A stretch of 64,000 nucleotides of DNA from Candidula unifasciata (taxonomy: Eukaryota > Mollusca > Gastropoda > Stylommatophora > Geomitridae), in assembly GCA_905116865.2 (NCBI GenBank), contig CAJHNH020002669.1, forward strand, positions 416,001 to 480,000, written 5' to 3'. The first letter of the stretch is position 1. Every line of letters begins with the position of its first letter. The position numbers and the translations under genes are program-made. Below, piece by piece: positions 1 through 11,023 of the stretch. Below the pieces are notes generated by a model that saw nothing but the letters and a program-made list of their open reading frames with translations, was not told where the DNA came from and did no database searches.

Positions 1-45
1 GCTGACCTAAGAACTCAGGACAATCTGTAAAAATCTGCCTCACTG

Positions 46-300
46 GGGAATCTTCTTCTTCTTAGTGTTTACCAGCTGTAAACTCCGGCGCAAAGTTCTG
101 GTTGTTCATCCACTTCTGGACTGTGGTCTTGAACCAAAACTTGAGTTCACATCCGTTTGACAGATCTGGCTTACTTGTATGCAGACTGTTGGTTTCTTGC
201 TGCTCAGGCAGATACACCGACTTCTAAGGAAACACACCTAATTAGTCACTTTTTACGACATACTGGTGTGTGTGTGTGTGGGAAGGGGCTAGAGGCCCCG
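46..300 (-). repeat. Family-A dispersed repeat, copy 1
   Basis: Family A is about 250 bp with a (GAA)n tail when read on this strand, hence a probable retroposon. On the + strand copies show (TTC)n, ACCAGCTGTAAACTC, GTTCTGGTTGTTCATCCACT, TGTATGCAGACTGTTGGTT and TAATCAGTCGCCTTTTACGA. At least twelve copies lie in the window. In the tail direction several copies share an open NNQNFPPEFTAGE reading, not evidence of a gene. Confidence 0.8.
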
Positions 301-785
301 GAATAAATAGAGACTTAAGAGAATCAAACCCATGAACATTGGATCAGCAGGCAACTATGCTACCGGCCGTTCTCCCGCAGATTCCATCACTCTTAAAGAT
401 CATCTCATGCTTAGCACTTAATATTTATCTCCCTTGCATGTTCATGTATTGTTTATGGTTTTAAGTCTCAATGTTTCGTCAGTTTTGTTTCCTTCTTATA
501 TATAGGTAAGAAATCAAGCTGACGAAACAATAAGACTGCATGTTCCATGAAACTAAACCTGAAGGCTAATCTAGACAACCCTACAGAAGTCTGACGTGTC
601 AGCCAAAAAGTGCAAATATCACAGCCATGTTGTAAGTGAGCACAACACATTCACAACTTCAGATGAATGCAGAATAGAGGAAGAATCCAATGTTCATACA
701 CACGCTTGCGATTTTACAGAGTTCTCTTTTAGTGAATGTCCAAGAGCAGAATATACAACCAACAACAAAATAGTTGATGACCTAC

Positions 786-980
786 CTTTCTCAGCAGAAG
801 CTGCTCCATCTGTTCAATGTCTGCTTCATGTTTGAGAATAAAGTCCCTAAGTTTTGTCCGAGCTGCAACAATCTCTTTTTCTACGGCACCCGGCAGAGGC
901 AAGTAAACTTCCTCTACTGCAGGCAGGGTGTCAGAAGCTGCATAAGCCTTTTCTTGGTTGTGAAGAGTTAAAACACTGGT
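786..980 (-). CDS. TEDC1: TEDC1 exon 7 (last exon seen)
   Basis: 65 codons, acceptor GCCCACAG, donor AAG|GTAGGT, phase 0. It has a central VEEVYLPLPG and a helical end (EADIEQMEQLLLRK). The next exon was not recognised in positions 1-785; it is probably outside the window. Confidence 0.78.
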
Positions 981-3900
981 CTGTGGGCAAGAGTGAGAGA
1001 AATGTGATCATTGTGGCATAAGGTGGTTTTGTCGTTTGCAGTTCTCCGTTCTTCCAGACGACACTTTTACACTGTGCTATGGGAAGGCCTGGAAACCACA
1101 GCCTATGGCAGAGGTTCCCAAAATGTGCGCCGCGGCGTCCAGGGGAGCCACGACTTTTTCACATGAGCACTGCAAAATATTGTAAAAGCTACATCATTAA
1201 TTTAACAAAGACACGAATAGTCATACTTTTACTTAGGTTAGGACACCGCAAAATATTGTAAAAGCTACATCATTAATTTAGTAAAGACACGAAAAGTCAT
1301 ACTTTTACTTAGGTTAGGGCACCGGGAAAAATTTGAATTGAAAAAAAAGGCGCCACGACCAAGACAGGTTTGGGAAACACTGGCCTAGGGCATTACAATG
1401 TAAGGCCAGGAATGAAGTTCCTCTTCTCCACAGCACAAAGCCTGGGCAGTACTGTAGAGTTATGTGTTGCCCATGCAACATGATCCCTCTCTCGGCCGGC
1501 TTTTTAACTCCAGAGGAAAGGTAACAACAAAACACGTGGATCAAAGCATTCTGCAGAAGCTGCCACATCAGAAGAGCAGTGCCCTGTCTGTTCGCCTGTC
1601 AGAGCCTCCCTTCTAGACTAAATCTAAGGACTTAGTCTGCCCTAACGTAACATTTTGTTTCCTGGCTGCATGTCTTCGTCCTAGGATATGTGAAGCTTCA
1701 GGCCTCATACGTTGTAGGCGTCACACATACGGCCAGGGCTCTTCCTTGTCTTTGATCTAATTGCTTGTTCATTGATCAACATTTTCCCGGGTGGGTTACG
1801 GGTTTCCACTGTGGAGAAAACAAGAACAGACCCACTTCCTCCCCAACAAGCATGTCGTAGGAGTTTACAAAGTGGGTGTATCTTCTAAAGTTGGAGTACA
1901 TCTGCTTGAGAGGGAAGGAACCAAGAGTCTGCATACAAATAAGCTAAATCTGTGAAACGGATGTGCACACAACACTCAGGTTCTGGAACAAGACTAATGT
2001 CCGGAGCTGGAGGAACACCACCGTGAACTTTCCGCCGGTGAACGCAAAGTGGAACAAGAAGAATTTTAGATGTCTTTGTGCCAAACAGATATGACATCTG
2101 ACAGCTCTCAGTTTTTAACATGTTTGTTATCCCTTTAAATGTGGCGCGGTGATATTTGTCACAGGCGTGAGGGGAAGTTAAGTCCAACATGATGTGTATA
2201 AGGAGATACTCCGTACGTCACTCGGGCGCCAGTCCTTAACTATCCTGGTTGTACGGAACCTCACGCAAGACCCCTACAGCACGTCCTCGTCGTGCGCCAC
2301 GGATAATGTCTCAAATGAGCATTAACAGAGCTGTCAGGGGATCTCGGAGTTTGGCGGCCCCCAGAGGTGATGTGTACTTGTGGCTCTCATCAGCCCGCCC
2401 CCAAACGCTTGGGTGAAAAATGTTATCAAAACTCATTAGGAACATGAGTAGGTTTGCCAAACGTACAGCCAAAATTACAACCCTTGGTTAAAAGACTGCG
2501 GAGTAAAGAGAACATTGTTCACTGCACATCCTCTGTTAACCCTCAGTGTGGTCGTCACCGCGCTGAGGTACACCACAACAGCAACCATCCATAGGCCGGC
2601 CATCCTTGTACATCCTCGGTTAACCCCCAGTGTCGTCGTCACCGCGCTGAGGTACACCACAACAGCAACCATCCATCGGACGGCTAAGCCTAATTGTCCG
2701 ACAAAACTAGATCATACGGATCAAAATCTGACCATCAAAATTTGTATTGAACTGAAAAAGACCGAATGTCCACACCCAAAGACCCCACTCGCCCGAGTGT
2801 TGGGACCAAACTGATAACGATATGCCTGATGCAGGATGTAAAATTCTGTCGGGCTAACGGCTCGTCAAAGAAATCTAACGTGCGAAGAAAAAAGAATGTA
2901 CCTATCTGTGTGGTCACAAAAGTCCAAAACCCACGGGCTGCTCCCCGCTGACTTCCAGAGGGCGCAGCCCCTGTCGAGCGGGAGGCCTGATACGGTTGTG
3001 AGGTTAAGCAGGCATGTGCAGGACGTGACGATTCCTTGGGTGAGCCCAGAACCAGAGCGCCATGTGCCGGCTCTGCATGCATGGAAGCCTCCTTGGATGG
3101 CGGGGAATGCCCATGATCTGCCCCTGCCTTCCCTTGAGGGCGAACTGTTCCACAGGGGGCTGCCCCAAAGGGGTACTCTGAGGGCAATACCTGCGGAGAA
3201 GGAGACAAAGTGGACACCACACAAATCAGGCAACGTCTCGACCCACACAAAACAATGGCCACAGTCAACCTAGAAATAGGCCTGACGTCTTCCTTCGAAG
3301 TCGGAGTACAGCTGCCCATGAGGCAGGGAAATGAAAAACGGTTGTACACGCAAAAATCAGGTCCAGGTGAAAGCCAAAAGTCCAAGCGGACGATTAACCT
3401 GGACCTTCCACTGGAATTCACAGCCGGTGATCGATAAAAAAAAAAAAAAAAAAATCCATTTAAATGCAAAAATGTGTCTCCTCTTGAAAATATACTTTGC
3501 CCCAATTTTTTTCTTTCTTTGATTTCTTTTCCACTTTTATTATAACATATTTAAGGTAACATAAATATATTAAAATCAGTACAATGTATGTGTCAATAAT
3601 TATAAATTTTCTAAAGAAAAGGTATAAATATAAATGCTAACCATCCATTCCCAAAATATATGTTCCTTGTCGGTCCAGTCAAGTAAATTCTTCATTCGTG
3701 CATTATCTTTCTCTAGCTCATCAAGCATCTGCAAAACAAAAAACAAAACAAAACAGTCAAGTTAAAAGGCATTATTTCTAACAGAACATAAAAATGGGTA
3801 ATTTTCAAACACTGTAAGGGTATTTTTCTTTCCCTTTGTTTTTGGTGTTGTGGACATCAACAATATTTAAACACAGTGTGCTGACCATCAAGAATACAAT

Positions 3901-5012
3901 AAAAGCAAAATTAAATTCTTCTTCTTCTTCTTCACATTCACCAGCTGTGAACTCCTGCAGAAAGTTCTGGTTGTTCATCTTTTGGATTTTGGTCTTGTTT
4001 GAGAATCTGAGTTTTGTGTGCACATGTAGTTTACAGATCTGGCTTATATGTATGCAGACTGTTGGTTTCTTGCCTCTTGACTCCAAAGGAAACATCCCTA
4101 ATCAGTCGATTATTATGATATGATTATTAAAGGGTAGGAGTTCTATTCTCTCTCCCCACCCCCAAATGGGGCCCCAGAACCCACATAGGGTGAGCTAAAC
4201 TCATTATGTGAATGAGTCTTATGTTGTATGTGAATGAGTCTTATGTTGTATGTGAATGAGTCTTATGTTGTATGTGAATGAGTCTTATGTTGTATGTGAA
4301 TGAGTCTTATGTTGTATGTGAATGAGTCTTATGTTGTATATTTCAAGTCATATTGAACATGATCATGAATCTTCAGTTTCATTTTCTTAATAAAAGATAC
4401 TCTGGTGATCTGACAGTAGAAGCTGCAACAATAATATAGTTCACAGAGAAAGGAAGAGGAAATCACTGACATACCTTCTTCATACTGTCTGGGTACCTCA
4501 ACAAATAAACCTCTAGAGGTGAAAGGTGGTGATCATCAGCCAGTAGACTAACGCCCTCTGTGCTTTTACAAATCTGGCGACAGGAGAGATAAAACATTAG
4601 CAGCCAAGAATAAATATAAATGTACTCAGATCAGACAGTCACTTTCCAGACACATTAACTCTCTCACTCTGAGAAGTCAATGTCATTAAAAAAAAAAATC
4701 TGGCCCTTGCCAGGGACCGAACCCACAAACTTCCAATCTGCAGCGGAGCCTCTAGCCGCCTGACCACGGCAGCTCCCTAGGGCATATTGTGCTCACCCCA
4801 TTTGTTTAGAAACTAATCAATACTTGATGGGTGTGTCAGTTTTATGCCAGCCATTCGGCTAGGATTTTATGGTACTCATTTTGGCCGAGGCCTAGCCCAA
4901 TTAAAACATTTGCCTAGATGGGGGTGTCAATCGACGGCCTCAGGGGTCAACAGGCCAGGAACTGTGCTTCGCTGGCCCCCAGTTAACATTTTTTGGGGGG
5001 CCCTCTATTCCC

Positions 5013-5056
<44 letters not shown>

Positions 5057-8000
5057 CACACACTGCCCCGATTGCCACACAGACATTCAACATACCTGCA
5101 CTAAATTACCTCATTCATTTTCATAAATATTCAGCTTAACATATATGCCTCCCTTCTTCACCTCATCCTTCCATCGCCTGGTTCAAGTCTTTTATTTTTA
5201 ACCAGTTTTTATTTCATTGACCATGTGGGTTCCCATGCAAGAAGTAAACATTTGACTTACGGTAAGTTTGAGTCCTGCCAGAGCCTGATGAGTCATGTAT
5301 AACCTTCTCAAGGACAGTCTTAGTTTACCACACAACAGCAGCTGCCTTTGGATTTTGTCTTTGGGAGTATGGACGACTGTCTCAAGGTGTGAACAAGGCT
5401 GACTCTCTGAGCTGAGTGACGGCCCCTGAAATAGCAGATCAGTGACATTATTGGCTGCGTGGCGGCAGACCTTTGCTTACTCTCTACCCCCATCTCTAGA
5501 TCCCTGGGATGGCATGTTACTCTCATCAGTGGTTCCCAGATTTGTCTGGCCCACCGCCTTCATTTCACTGAAGAATATTGCTCAGCAGCCTCTCTGAGGA
5601 ATATCTTCATCATGTGCCATGCTGATAAGCATAAGCGGTCAGGATTTGCCATCCTACACGATCAGAAGAATCAGGGATCAGGTGAGTGCACTTGGCCAAA
5701 CCATCAAGGTATTTATCTCTTTGCTTTCCCCCTCTTTCAGTCAATCTCGCCAGTTGTCACTAAGTCCACAAGTCTATTCTTTGCTTTTTTCTATAATCAA
5801 ACAAACACACTGTTGCTAATGACATTTTTATGTGTGCATCGTCTTTCTTCATTCTTCAAACATGCTCAGGTCTGTACTTTTCATCTTTTCTCCAGTTTCA
5901 TAGGTTACTTTAAGATTGTCTTTGGCGTTTAGAGCTGTGAGACAAATGGGGCTGCTGTTTCCCCACTTTGGTTAACACTGCTCTACATGATTTTCTCAAT
6001 TTGGTCATTGACGACGGTTTTCAAGTACTATGTTACATCATCACAATCAACATCACTGTTTATGAGCATTTTCAAGTGTACCTGGACTACGATTCAGCAA
6101 TCATTTGAGGGTACTCTCCTGATTGTTTCCCATGAGAAGTTATTTACAATGTCTTCTATTTTAGCTGCAAAGCAACAAATGCATAACCAAGCTTTTCTCA
6201 AAGGTCATGCAATTGTGTCAGCATCAGAGATTCATCACTACCTATCAGCTTTGTCTTTACAGCACTGATGATATCAGATGTGTACATGCTCCTTCTCGTA
6301 CGCACTCCTACTTGCCAGCTAGTCTGCTCAGCTGTGTACATGCTCCTTCTTGTACGCACTCCTACTTGCCAGCTAGTCTGCTCAGCTGTGTACATGCCCC
6401 TTCTTGTACGCACTCCTACTTGCCAGCTAGTCTGCTCAGCTGTGTACATGCCCCTTCTCGTACGCACTCCTTCTTAATAGCAAGTCTGCTCAGCTGTGTA
6501 CATCCATATTAATTCTGGGTTATTCAAGAGTCTTCGTGGCACAGTGGTCAAGCCATTTGCCTCATGATCTGAAGGTCATGCATTAATTTTACATATTCAC
6601 CATTCAGTTCCCAGCAGCAATTTTTATTCAGACCTCCAGGGATCATCATTGAAGCTATGAAGGTAGTACTTTGTGTGATGCTCTTGACAAGCGGCTGGCC
6701 ATTCTGCAGAAAGACAAAGCTGTTTGGGATAAAATCCAGTGCAAAGAAGTTCATCCTGTCACCTTTAACCTTTACCTGTATTATGGTATCCTACTCCATA
6801 TGCTGAATAAAGAATCAACCTTACAGCACTCAGGACACTCCCATAAGTGCTCCTTCTCCACCTTAGACAAGAGTTTCTATTACGATGGCACCAGTAACTG
6901 TCTGATTGTATATCCCTCTCGCCTTTCCCTTGAGCGTCAGCTAGATCTCCTGGTAACTCCTTGCAGCACCATTCTCCTTAGACTGTAATGATCTATTTGT
7001 GCTTTCTCAGTGTTTACTCGCTTCCAAAGGGCCCTCAAAACATCTAGCTTGTCATAAATGAAAGTGGTGCAGAACCAGCCAGTCTATCTGCCTGCTCATT
7101 TCCCAACACACCAGCATTGCCTTAAGAAAATATCCAAAGAATGCTGACTACCCAGGACCTCTGAAGCGATGCTTGCCACTCTGCACAAAGCACGCCTGTC
7201 TTCGCCTTACTCAACATGCTCTGTGAGCCAGTTATAATTATGTAATAGAGGTCCTTTTCTTTCTTCTTGTTGTCATTAGCTGTGAAATGGAAAGTTTTGG
7301 ATGTTCATCCATTGCTAGAATTTGGTCTTGTTCCAGAACTTGCACATCCAATTTACAGACCTGGCTTATCTATATGCAGACTGTTGGTCCCTCACCTGTC
7401 AGACAGATGCACTCAAAGGAAACTTCCCTAATCAGCCACCCTGTATGACATGCTTGTCAGGGGGGCAGTGGGTTTATTATTCCCCCCCCCCCCCCCCCAA
7501 CAACCTCTAGAACTCACTCGGAGAGCCCAAAGTTCCAGTACCAATTATGCAAGTAGCAGTCCTAGTGTATGTCACTCTTGCTTCTCTTCTTAGTTTTGAG
7601 CGTCGGTTAGACCCTGAACAGTATATTTTTTTTTCTGTAGCGAAGTGGTCAAGTGGTTTGCCCAGCGCTATGAAGGTTGTGGGTTCGTTTCACTGCTGTG
7701 TCGTTCACTTCACCAATGCAATTGTTACAGAGATCCCTGAGGATCGTCGCCAGAGCTACGGAGTTCGTGCTTTGTGTGATGCTCTCGGCAGGCAGCTAGC
7801 CATTCTGCGAAGGAAGACTGAGCCATATGGGATAAAATCTGGTTTAATGAAGTGGATCCTCTCGACTTTAAGCTTTATTTTGTCTTGTGTAATATACAAA
7901 TACAAGAAATACTGACATTTTTTACACTGACATTTTTTACACTGACATTTTTTACACTGACATTTTTTTACACTGACATTTTTTTATACTGACATTTTTT

Positions 8001-11000
8001 ATTCTGACATTTTTTTATACTGACATTTTTTATACTGACATTTTTCAAGCAAATTTCTTGAAAGCAAAAACTGAATGGAAAGAAGAAGTCTTCTTCCGCA
8101 TATCATTTTAGGTGTCGAGGTAGGCAAAACAATGTAACTAAAAACAAACAACACACATAATGAATTCTTACTTTTTGGTGTAAAAATTCCATTAAATCCT
8201 GCTGCAAGGGACTAGACCAAGATGATATGATTTTATCAAACACTTGCTGCGTATGAATCACCCAACCCAGGGCAAGTAAAAGCTCCCGACTACCACTGGA
8301 AAAGTCGTGCGGCAATCTAGCAAATGGCCGCATTATGTAGCCCCATTTCTGAAGCTGAGTCTTCACGAAGACTATCTCCTCCTCTGTTAATGAAGAGGTC
8401 AACAATCAGAATTATTACAACAAACAACAGATTATTGCACAATTTACTATCTGGCATATTTTGCTGTCACTCGCCAGATGCATCCTTCCGTAAAAATTAA
8501 ATAAAATGAAGCCAAAAAAAAAAAATCCTTTAAAACGGACATAAACATTTAAAAAATCTGTATCAAAATGTCTTATTGAATCTCTTTCTCCTCCTCCTCC
8601 TATCGAAGCAAACATACAACAACTAAATCCTGCTTAGCCCTCCTATTTTTCGCCATTTTTTGCAACACCAGCCTTCTTCTTCTTCACTTCCTCTTTTACC
8701 GCTGTGGGTGTCGAGGGAGATATAAGGTTCTGTTTCTAGCTCTTCTGGCTGCCTTGACCATAGGCACATCGTGCTGTTGTAGAGTTTCTCTGATGTTATC
8801 CTTCCATCTTGTTCTTGGTCTACCCCGTGCTCTACGTCCTTCTTCTCTTTCCATGTATGCTTAACACCAGCCTAACCCCCATATTATTCAGTTATGTTTC
8901 TAATTATCTCCCCTGTTTCCAGACCGCCCTCAATTTCTGTTGCCATGTGTTCAAGACAAAGGACTTTCTAACGACACTATTAACAGATTTCTCACTGGGT
9001 ACTCAAGGCAATGTCAAAATCTGGTCCTTAGATCTTGATTTGCTGGAATTTGCTATTTTTCTCCTTAAGTCTGCGTATGTATCTTTGATCTCTTCTATTC
9101 TACATGTAAATCTCTGATGATGATGGAAATTTCTTTAATGGATAAATGTCACACACTGACGTAAATCAAATGACCAAGAGTCAATTAATTTTTTTTTCAA
9201 TTGCCTTTACGTCCTTTTTAGGACAATTTTTTGTTTTTTGAAGCCCTACCCTGGCTTTTGCTGCAATATAGGCAGGCCATAAATATGGCCAATTCTCTGA
9301 ACGCGGTTTCTGGGACCTCTCCACGGCGATCCTTATCCGCATGGTGGCACTTTGTGTCATCGGGTGTTTATCGCTTGCGTGATGTCCTGGTGGGGTAGAA
9401 AGTCAGTCAGTCAGACCAAGAGTTAAGGCACCCGAAGTAGGATTTAAACTCAAACCTTTCAAGGCTGGAATCATCAATGGCTTGAATTTACTATGCGGAA
9501 GATGACTTGTGCAGAAATAAACAACATGGAATATCAGCTTCCATAATGGTTCAGTCTGTTAAAAAGACAGTAAAATGAAAATTTGATGATTTGTAAGACA
9601 ATCAAAGCTATTACATTTGGCCCTTTCTTACCTTTTCTGTTCCAAAAGCTATTAAGTATTGCTAGCTACTGTCTATACATATTGTAATCATCATCATGTG
9701 TCCCGCCAGGTGATGTAGTTGCTTAAGTCTCTCCACAGATCTTGGTCCTTAGTACTTTAAATCAATTCCACTGATGATATTCCTTTATGCCATAACTTCA
9801 GGCTGTCAAGCATAATTTCTCTTGGTCTGCCTCTCCTACCGCTGATCTTTCCAGTCATCGTGAAGTTCTCCAATGCCTTTCTTCTCTTCACACAGACTTA
9901 CTCTTTCTTACGGTTGTATATGGTTGTCCATGTGTATGGAGCAACATATTTGGTCTTACATCTTTTACAATGGAGCACAGGCTAGAAACAAATTCATGCA
10001 GAAGATTTTTATCCTTTAACTCTTTGAGTCCCAAGGAACGCATCATAGGTTCACATGGTCCTACCTAGAAGCCCAATGAATGCACGATGTGCCGATTTTA
10101 TGACTCTCTTTACTACCCCCCAGGCCTGTGATGCTGAACCCCCTGGGACTCAAAGAGTTAACCTGTTGCCATTTTCTGACTTTTACAAATTTTTGATGAC
10201 GTAACATCTCTGGGCAGTGGAAAACACAGCCGGACTTTTCATCAGGCTGCTCCTGGTAATATTAGCATGTCGACTCTTCATTGGCTACTGGAACAGAGGA
10301 AATGTCCCAAGTACAGTGACGTTAATTCTTGATTCACTGGTGCATGGCAAGGCAAACTAGATTTTATCAAGGTCTAATTGGAGTGAGTAAACAATGCAGA
10401 AAGGCACAGATAGATCATCACAGTCTGAAGGGAATGGTACAGATAGATCATCACAGTCTGAAGGGAATGGTACAGATAGATCATCACAGTCTGAAGGGAA
10501 TGGTACAGATAGATCATTACAGTCTGAAGGGAATGGTACAGATAGATCATCACAGTCTGAAGGGAATGGTACAGATAGATCATCACAGTCTGAAGGGAAT
10601 GGTACAGATAGATCATCACAGTCTGAAGGGAATTGTACTCTGGGGAATGAGCAGGTGTTCTGGTGATACTCAAAACATTTATGGAAACTGAAAAGCAAGA
10701 CAGCCATACAATGAGACTTTTGCTGAGACCATCAGAATTGAAACTCTTCCTCGGCTGCTGAAGCTCAGGACAGAGTGCTTTTACTTTTATGAAAATGTCT
10801 GCGTGTGATTACTGTGATGTCCGGCCGTTCTTAATCTGAACTGAAGTTGTGTATAAGTTTATCTATTTAACAAGAATGCAAATTTTTTAAGCAGACTTAC
10901 TGCTGACTGCTTGTTGAACTTTGCTTGTCTAAGAGTCTCTGCACGAATAACACATGAAATATTCTCCTCTAAAATTTTACAAAACAACTCAATCACCGCC

Positions 11001-11023
11001 CTGGCTTGCCCAGACCCTGCCAT
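786..11023 (-). CDS. TEDC1: TEDC1 orthologue (tubulin epsilon and delta complex protein 1), 3' end not found
   Basis: Exons on the - strand, 5' to 3': 11023-10901, 9555-9492, 8383-8172, 5425-5261, 4573-4475, 3728-3642, 980-786. They give 315 codons with matching phases at every GT-AG junction. Landmarks shared with vertebrate TEDC1 (C14orf80): an N-terminal R..TLRQAKF helix, LWKLIF, GSRELLLALGW (about residue 99), a leucine-rich GKLRLSLRRLY segment, HLSPLEVYLLRYP, and a DWTDKEHIFWEWM block. The last exon seen is helical and ends in LLLRK before a GTAGGT donor, so at least one more exon is expected to the left. Known role: TEDC1 pairs with TEDC2 and with epsilon- and delta-tubulin to stabilise centriolar triplet microtubules. 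A stop five codons upstream, in frame, supports the chosen start. The gene diverges from CLPTM1. Confidence 0.88.
1010..1500. mobile_element. Family-B element split by a hAT MITE
   Basis: GTTCTTCCAGACGACACTTT, GGAAACCACAGCCTATGG and, after the MITE, CCCATGCAACATGATCCC correspond to 56990-57265. Confidence 0.55.
1109..1382. mobile_element. hAT-type MITE with 8-bp target duplication
   Basis: The inverted ends CAGAGGTTCCCAAAA (1109) and TTTGGGAAACACTG (to 1382) are flanked by GCCTATGG (1101-1108) and GCCTAGGG (1383-1390). That is an 8-bp duplication with one mismatch, as expected for hAT. Inside, a segment of about 75 bp (1165-1240) is directly repeated (1242-1318). It is inserted in a family-B element. 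Confidence 0.8.
1795..2050 (+). repeat. Family-A dispersed repeat, copy 2
   Basis: Shows AACAAGCATGTCGTA, GTCTGCATACAAATAAGC and GAACTTTCCGCC in the tail direction. The tail is lost. Confidence 0.78.
2518..2692 (+). repeat. Two-copy direct repeat of about 88 bp
   Basis: GTCGTCACCGCGCTGAGGTA and CACCACAACAGCAACCATCC occur in both halves (2518-2600 and 2606-2690). Confidence 0.85.
3270..3450 (+). repeat. Family-A dispersed repeat, copy 3 (diverged)
   Basis: GTCGGAGTACAGCTGCCCAT, CAGGTCCAGGTGAAAG and TTCACAGCCGGTGATC match family A with many changes. It ends in an A run of 18-19. Confidence 0.6.
3642..3728 (-). CDS. TEDC1: TEDC1 exon 6
   Basis: 29 codons, acceptor TTTTGCAG, donor ATG|GTTAGC, phase 0. 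It encodes MLDELEKDNARMKNLLDWTD and HIFWEWM, aligning with human TLEWENRRLEAALEWRRWE and VFWQWM. Confidence 0.88.
3918..4195 (-). repeat. Family-A dispersed repeat, copy 4
   Basis: (TTC)4 at 3918, then CACCAGCTGTGAACTCCTGC, TGTATGCAGACTGTTGG and AATCAGTCG. The 22-bp array begins at its far end. Confidence 0.8.
4196..4343 (+). repeat. 22-bp array in TEDC1 intron 5 region, 6-7 units
   Basis: GTGAATGAGTCTTATGTTGT plus AT is repeated almost without change. It lies at the end of a family-A repeat. Confidence 0.9.
4475..4573 (-). CDS. TEDC1: TEDC1 exon 5
   Basis: 33 codons, donor AAG|GTATGT, phase 0. It encodes ADDHHLSPLEVYLLRYPDSM, matching the family LSxxEAEMLRDP segment. Confidence 0.85.
4690..4795 (-). 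repeat. tRNA-derived SINE, short copy
   Basis: The - strand reads GCCGTGGTCAGGCGGCTAGA (A-box-like) and GTGGGTTCGGTCCCT (B-box-like), followed by an A/T tail. It has tRNA promoter layout without a foldable full tRNA. Confidence 0.6.
5014..5054 (+). repeat. Poly(C) run of 41
   Basis: An uninterrupted C run in TEDC1 intron 4, with G-quadruplex potential on the - strand. The exact length is unreliable in most assemblies. Confidence 0.9.
5261..5425 (-). CDS. TEDC1: TEDC1 exon 4
   Basis: 55 codons, acceptor CTATTTCAG, donor ACC|GTAAGT, phase 0. A Ser/Thr-rich start is followed by KIQRQLLLCGKLRLSLRRLY, aligning with human VQWLMGKLRFRWRQL. Confidence 0.85.
6279..6505 (+). repeat. 54-bp array, four and a part units
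   Basis: Units start TGTGTACATGCYCCTTCT and contain CTTGCCAGCTAGTCTGCTCA. Starts are at 6279, 6333, 6387, 6441 and 6495. Since 54 is 18 codons, long frames are open on both strands. Confidence 0.93.
6530..6620 (+). repeat. tRNA-like SINE head
   Basis: GTGGCACAGTGGTCAAGCCA resembles an A box. It is followed by a body also found after the head at 7635. Confidence 0.5.
6600..7230 (-). pseudogene. Dispersed retroelement remnant with RNase H motif (unexpanded copy)
   Basis: The - strand of 7080-7140 reads AGVLGNEQAD-like residues, the RNase H His loop of a non-LTR element. The same element occurs at 33640-35410, where a short segment (here about 6910-6935, CTCGCCTTTCCCTTGAG) is expanded into a long array. 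Confidence 0.6.
7255..7510 (-). repeat. Family-A dispersed repeat, copy 5
   Basis: TTCTTCTTG start, TATATGCAGACTGTTGG, TAATCAGCCACC and GACATGCTTGTCAGG, ending in a C run. Confidence 0.75.
7635..7915 (+). repeat. tRNA-derived SINE
   Basis: GTAGCGAAGTGGTCAAGTGG and GTTGTGGGTTCGTTTC resemble A and B boxes. The body words TTTGTGTGATGCTCTCGGCA and GGGATAAAATC recur at 6672-6735. Confidence 0.6.
7913..8046 (+). repeat. 18-19-bp array, about 7 units
   Basis: ACTGACATTTTTTAC-type units differ mostly in the length of the T run. Confidence 0.88.
8172..8383 (-). CDS. TEDC1: TEDC1 exon 3
   Basis: 212 nt, acceptor ATTAACAG, donor AAA|GTAAGA. It encodes EEIVFVKTQLQKWGY, FARLPHDFSSGSRELLLALG and a helical end. 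SRELLLAL is the strongest single match to TEDC1. Confidence 0.88.
8690..8850 (-). pseudogene. LINE ORF2 C-terminal remnant
   Basis: The - strand reads GRRARGRPRTRWKDNIRETL followed by QQHDVPMVKAARRARNR, the C-terminal signature of non-LTR ORF2. A related but weaker - strand segment lies at 9730-9900. Confidence 0.65.
9296..9415 (+). repeat. Dispersed repeat C with simple-sequence tail, copy 1
   Basis: GCACTTTGTGTCATCGGGTG, TTTATCGCTTGCGTGATGTC and CTGGTGGGGTAGAAAGTCAG, ending in an AGTC tail. Related copies lie at 46930-47060 (ATAC tail) and 53750-53840. A retroposon 3' end is likely. Confidence 0.65.
9492..9555 (-). CDS. TEDC1: TEDC1 exon 2
   Basis: 64 nt: acceptor TTTTTAACAG, TEPLWKLIFHVVYFCTSHLP, donor A|GTAAAT. 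The pattern LWxLxF matches the human ALWQLLFRVL at the equivalent position. The phase (+1) is exactly what the next exon needs. It is too short to appear as an independent reading frame. Confidence 0.82.
10020..10157. mobile_element. piggyBac-like MITE flanked by TTAA
   Basis: The inverted ends CTCTTTGAGTCCCA and TGGGACTCAAAGAG are flanked by TTAA at 10016-10019 and 10158-10161. It is 138 bp with no coding capacity. A diverged relative ends at 61757 with CTCAAAGAGTTAA. Confidence 0.7.
10403..10635 (+). repeat. 33-bp array, 7 units
   Basis: Units contain ACAGATAGATCATCACAGTC and TGAAGGGAATGGT, with single-base variants. Open frames in four readings follow from the 11-codon period. Confidence 0.93.
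10901..11023 (-). CDS. TEDC1: TEDC1 exon 1
   Basis: 41 codons, MAGSGQARAVIELFCKIL... to RAETLRQAKFNKQSA, donor GCA|GTAAGT, phase 0. An in-frame TGA lies just upstream of the ATG. Confidence 0.85.

Noticed and set aside
2735..3505. 256-codon - strand frame
   Set aside because: It crosses a family-A repeat and an A run, with no recognisable domain; it lies between TEDC1 exons 6 and 7.
10329..10707. Frames reading TDRSSQSEGNG or FPSDCDDLSVP repeats
   Set aside because: 33-bp array, open in four readings; it lies in TEDC1 intron 1.
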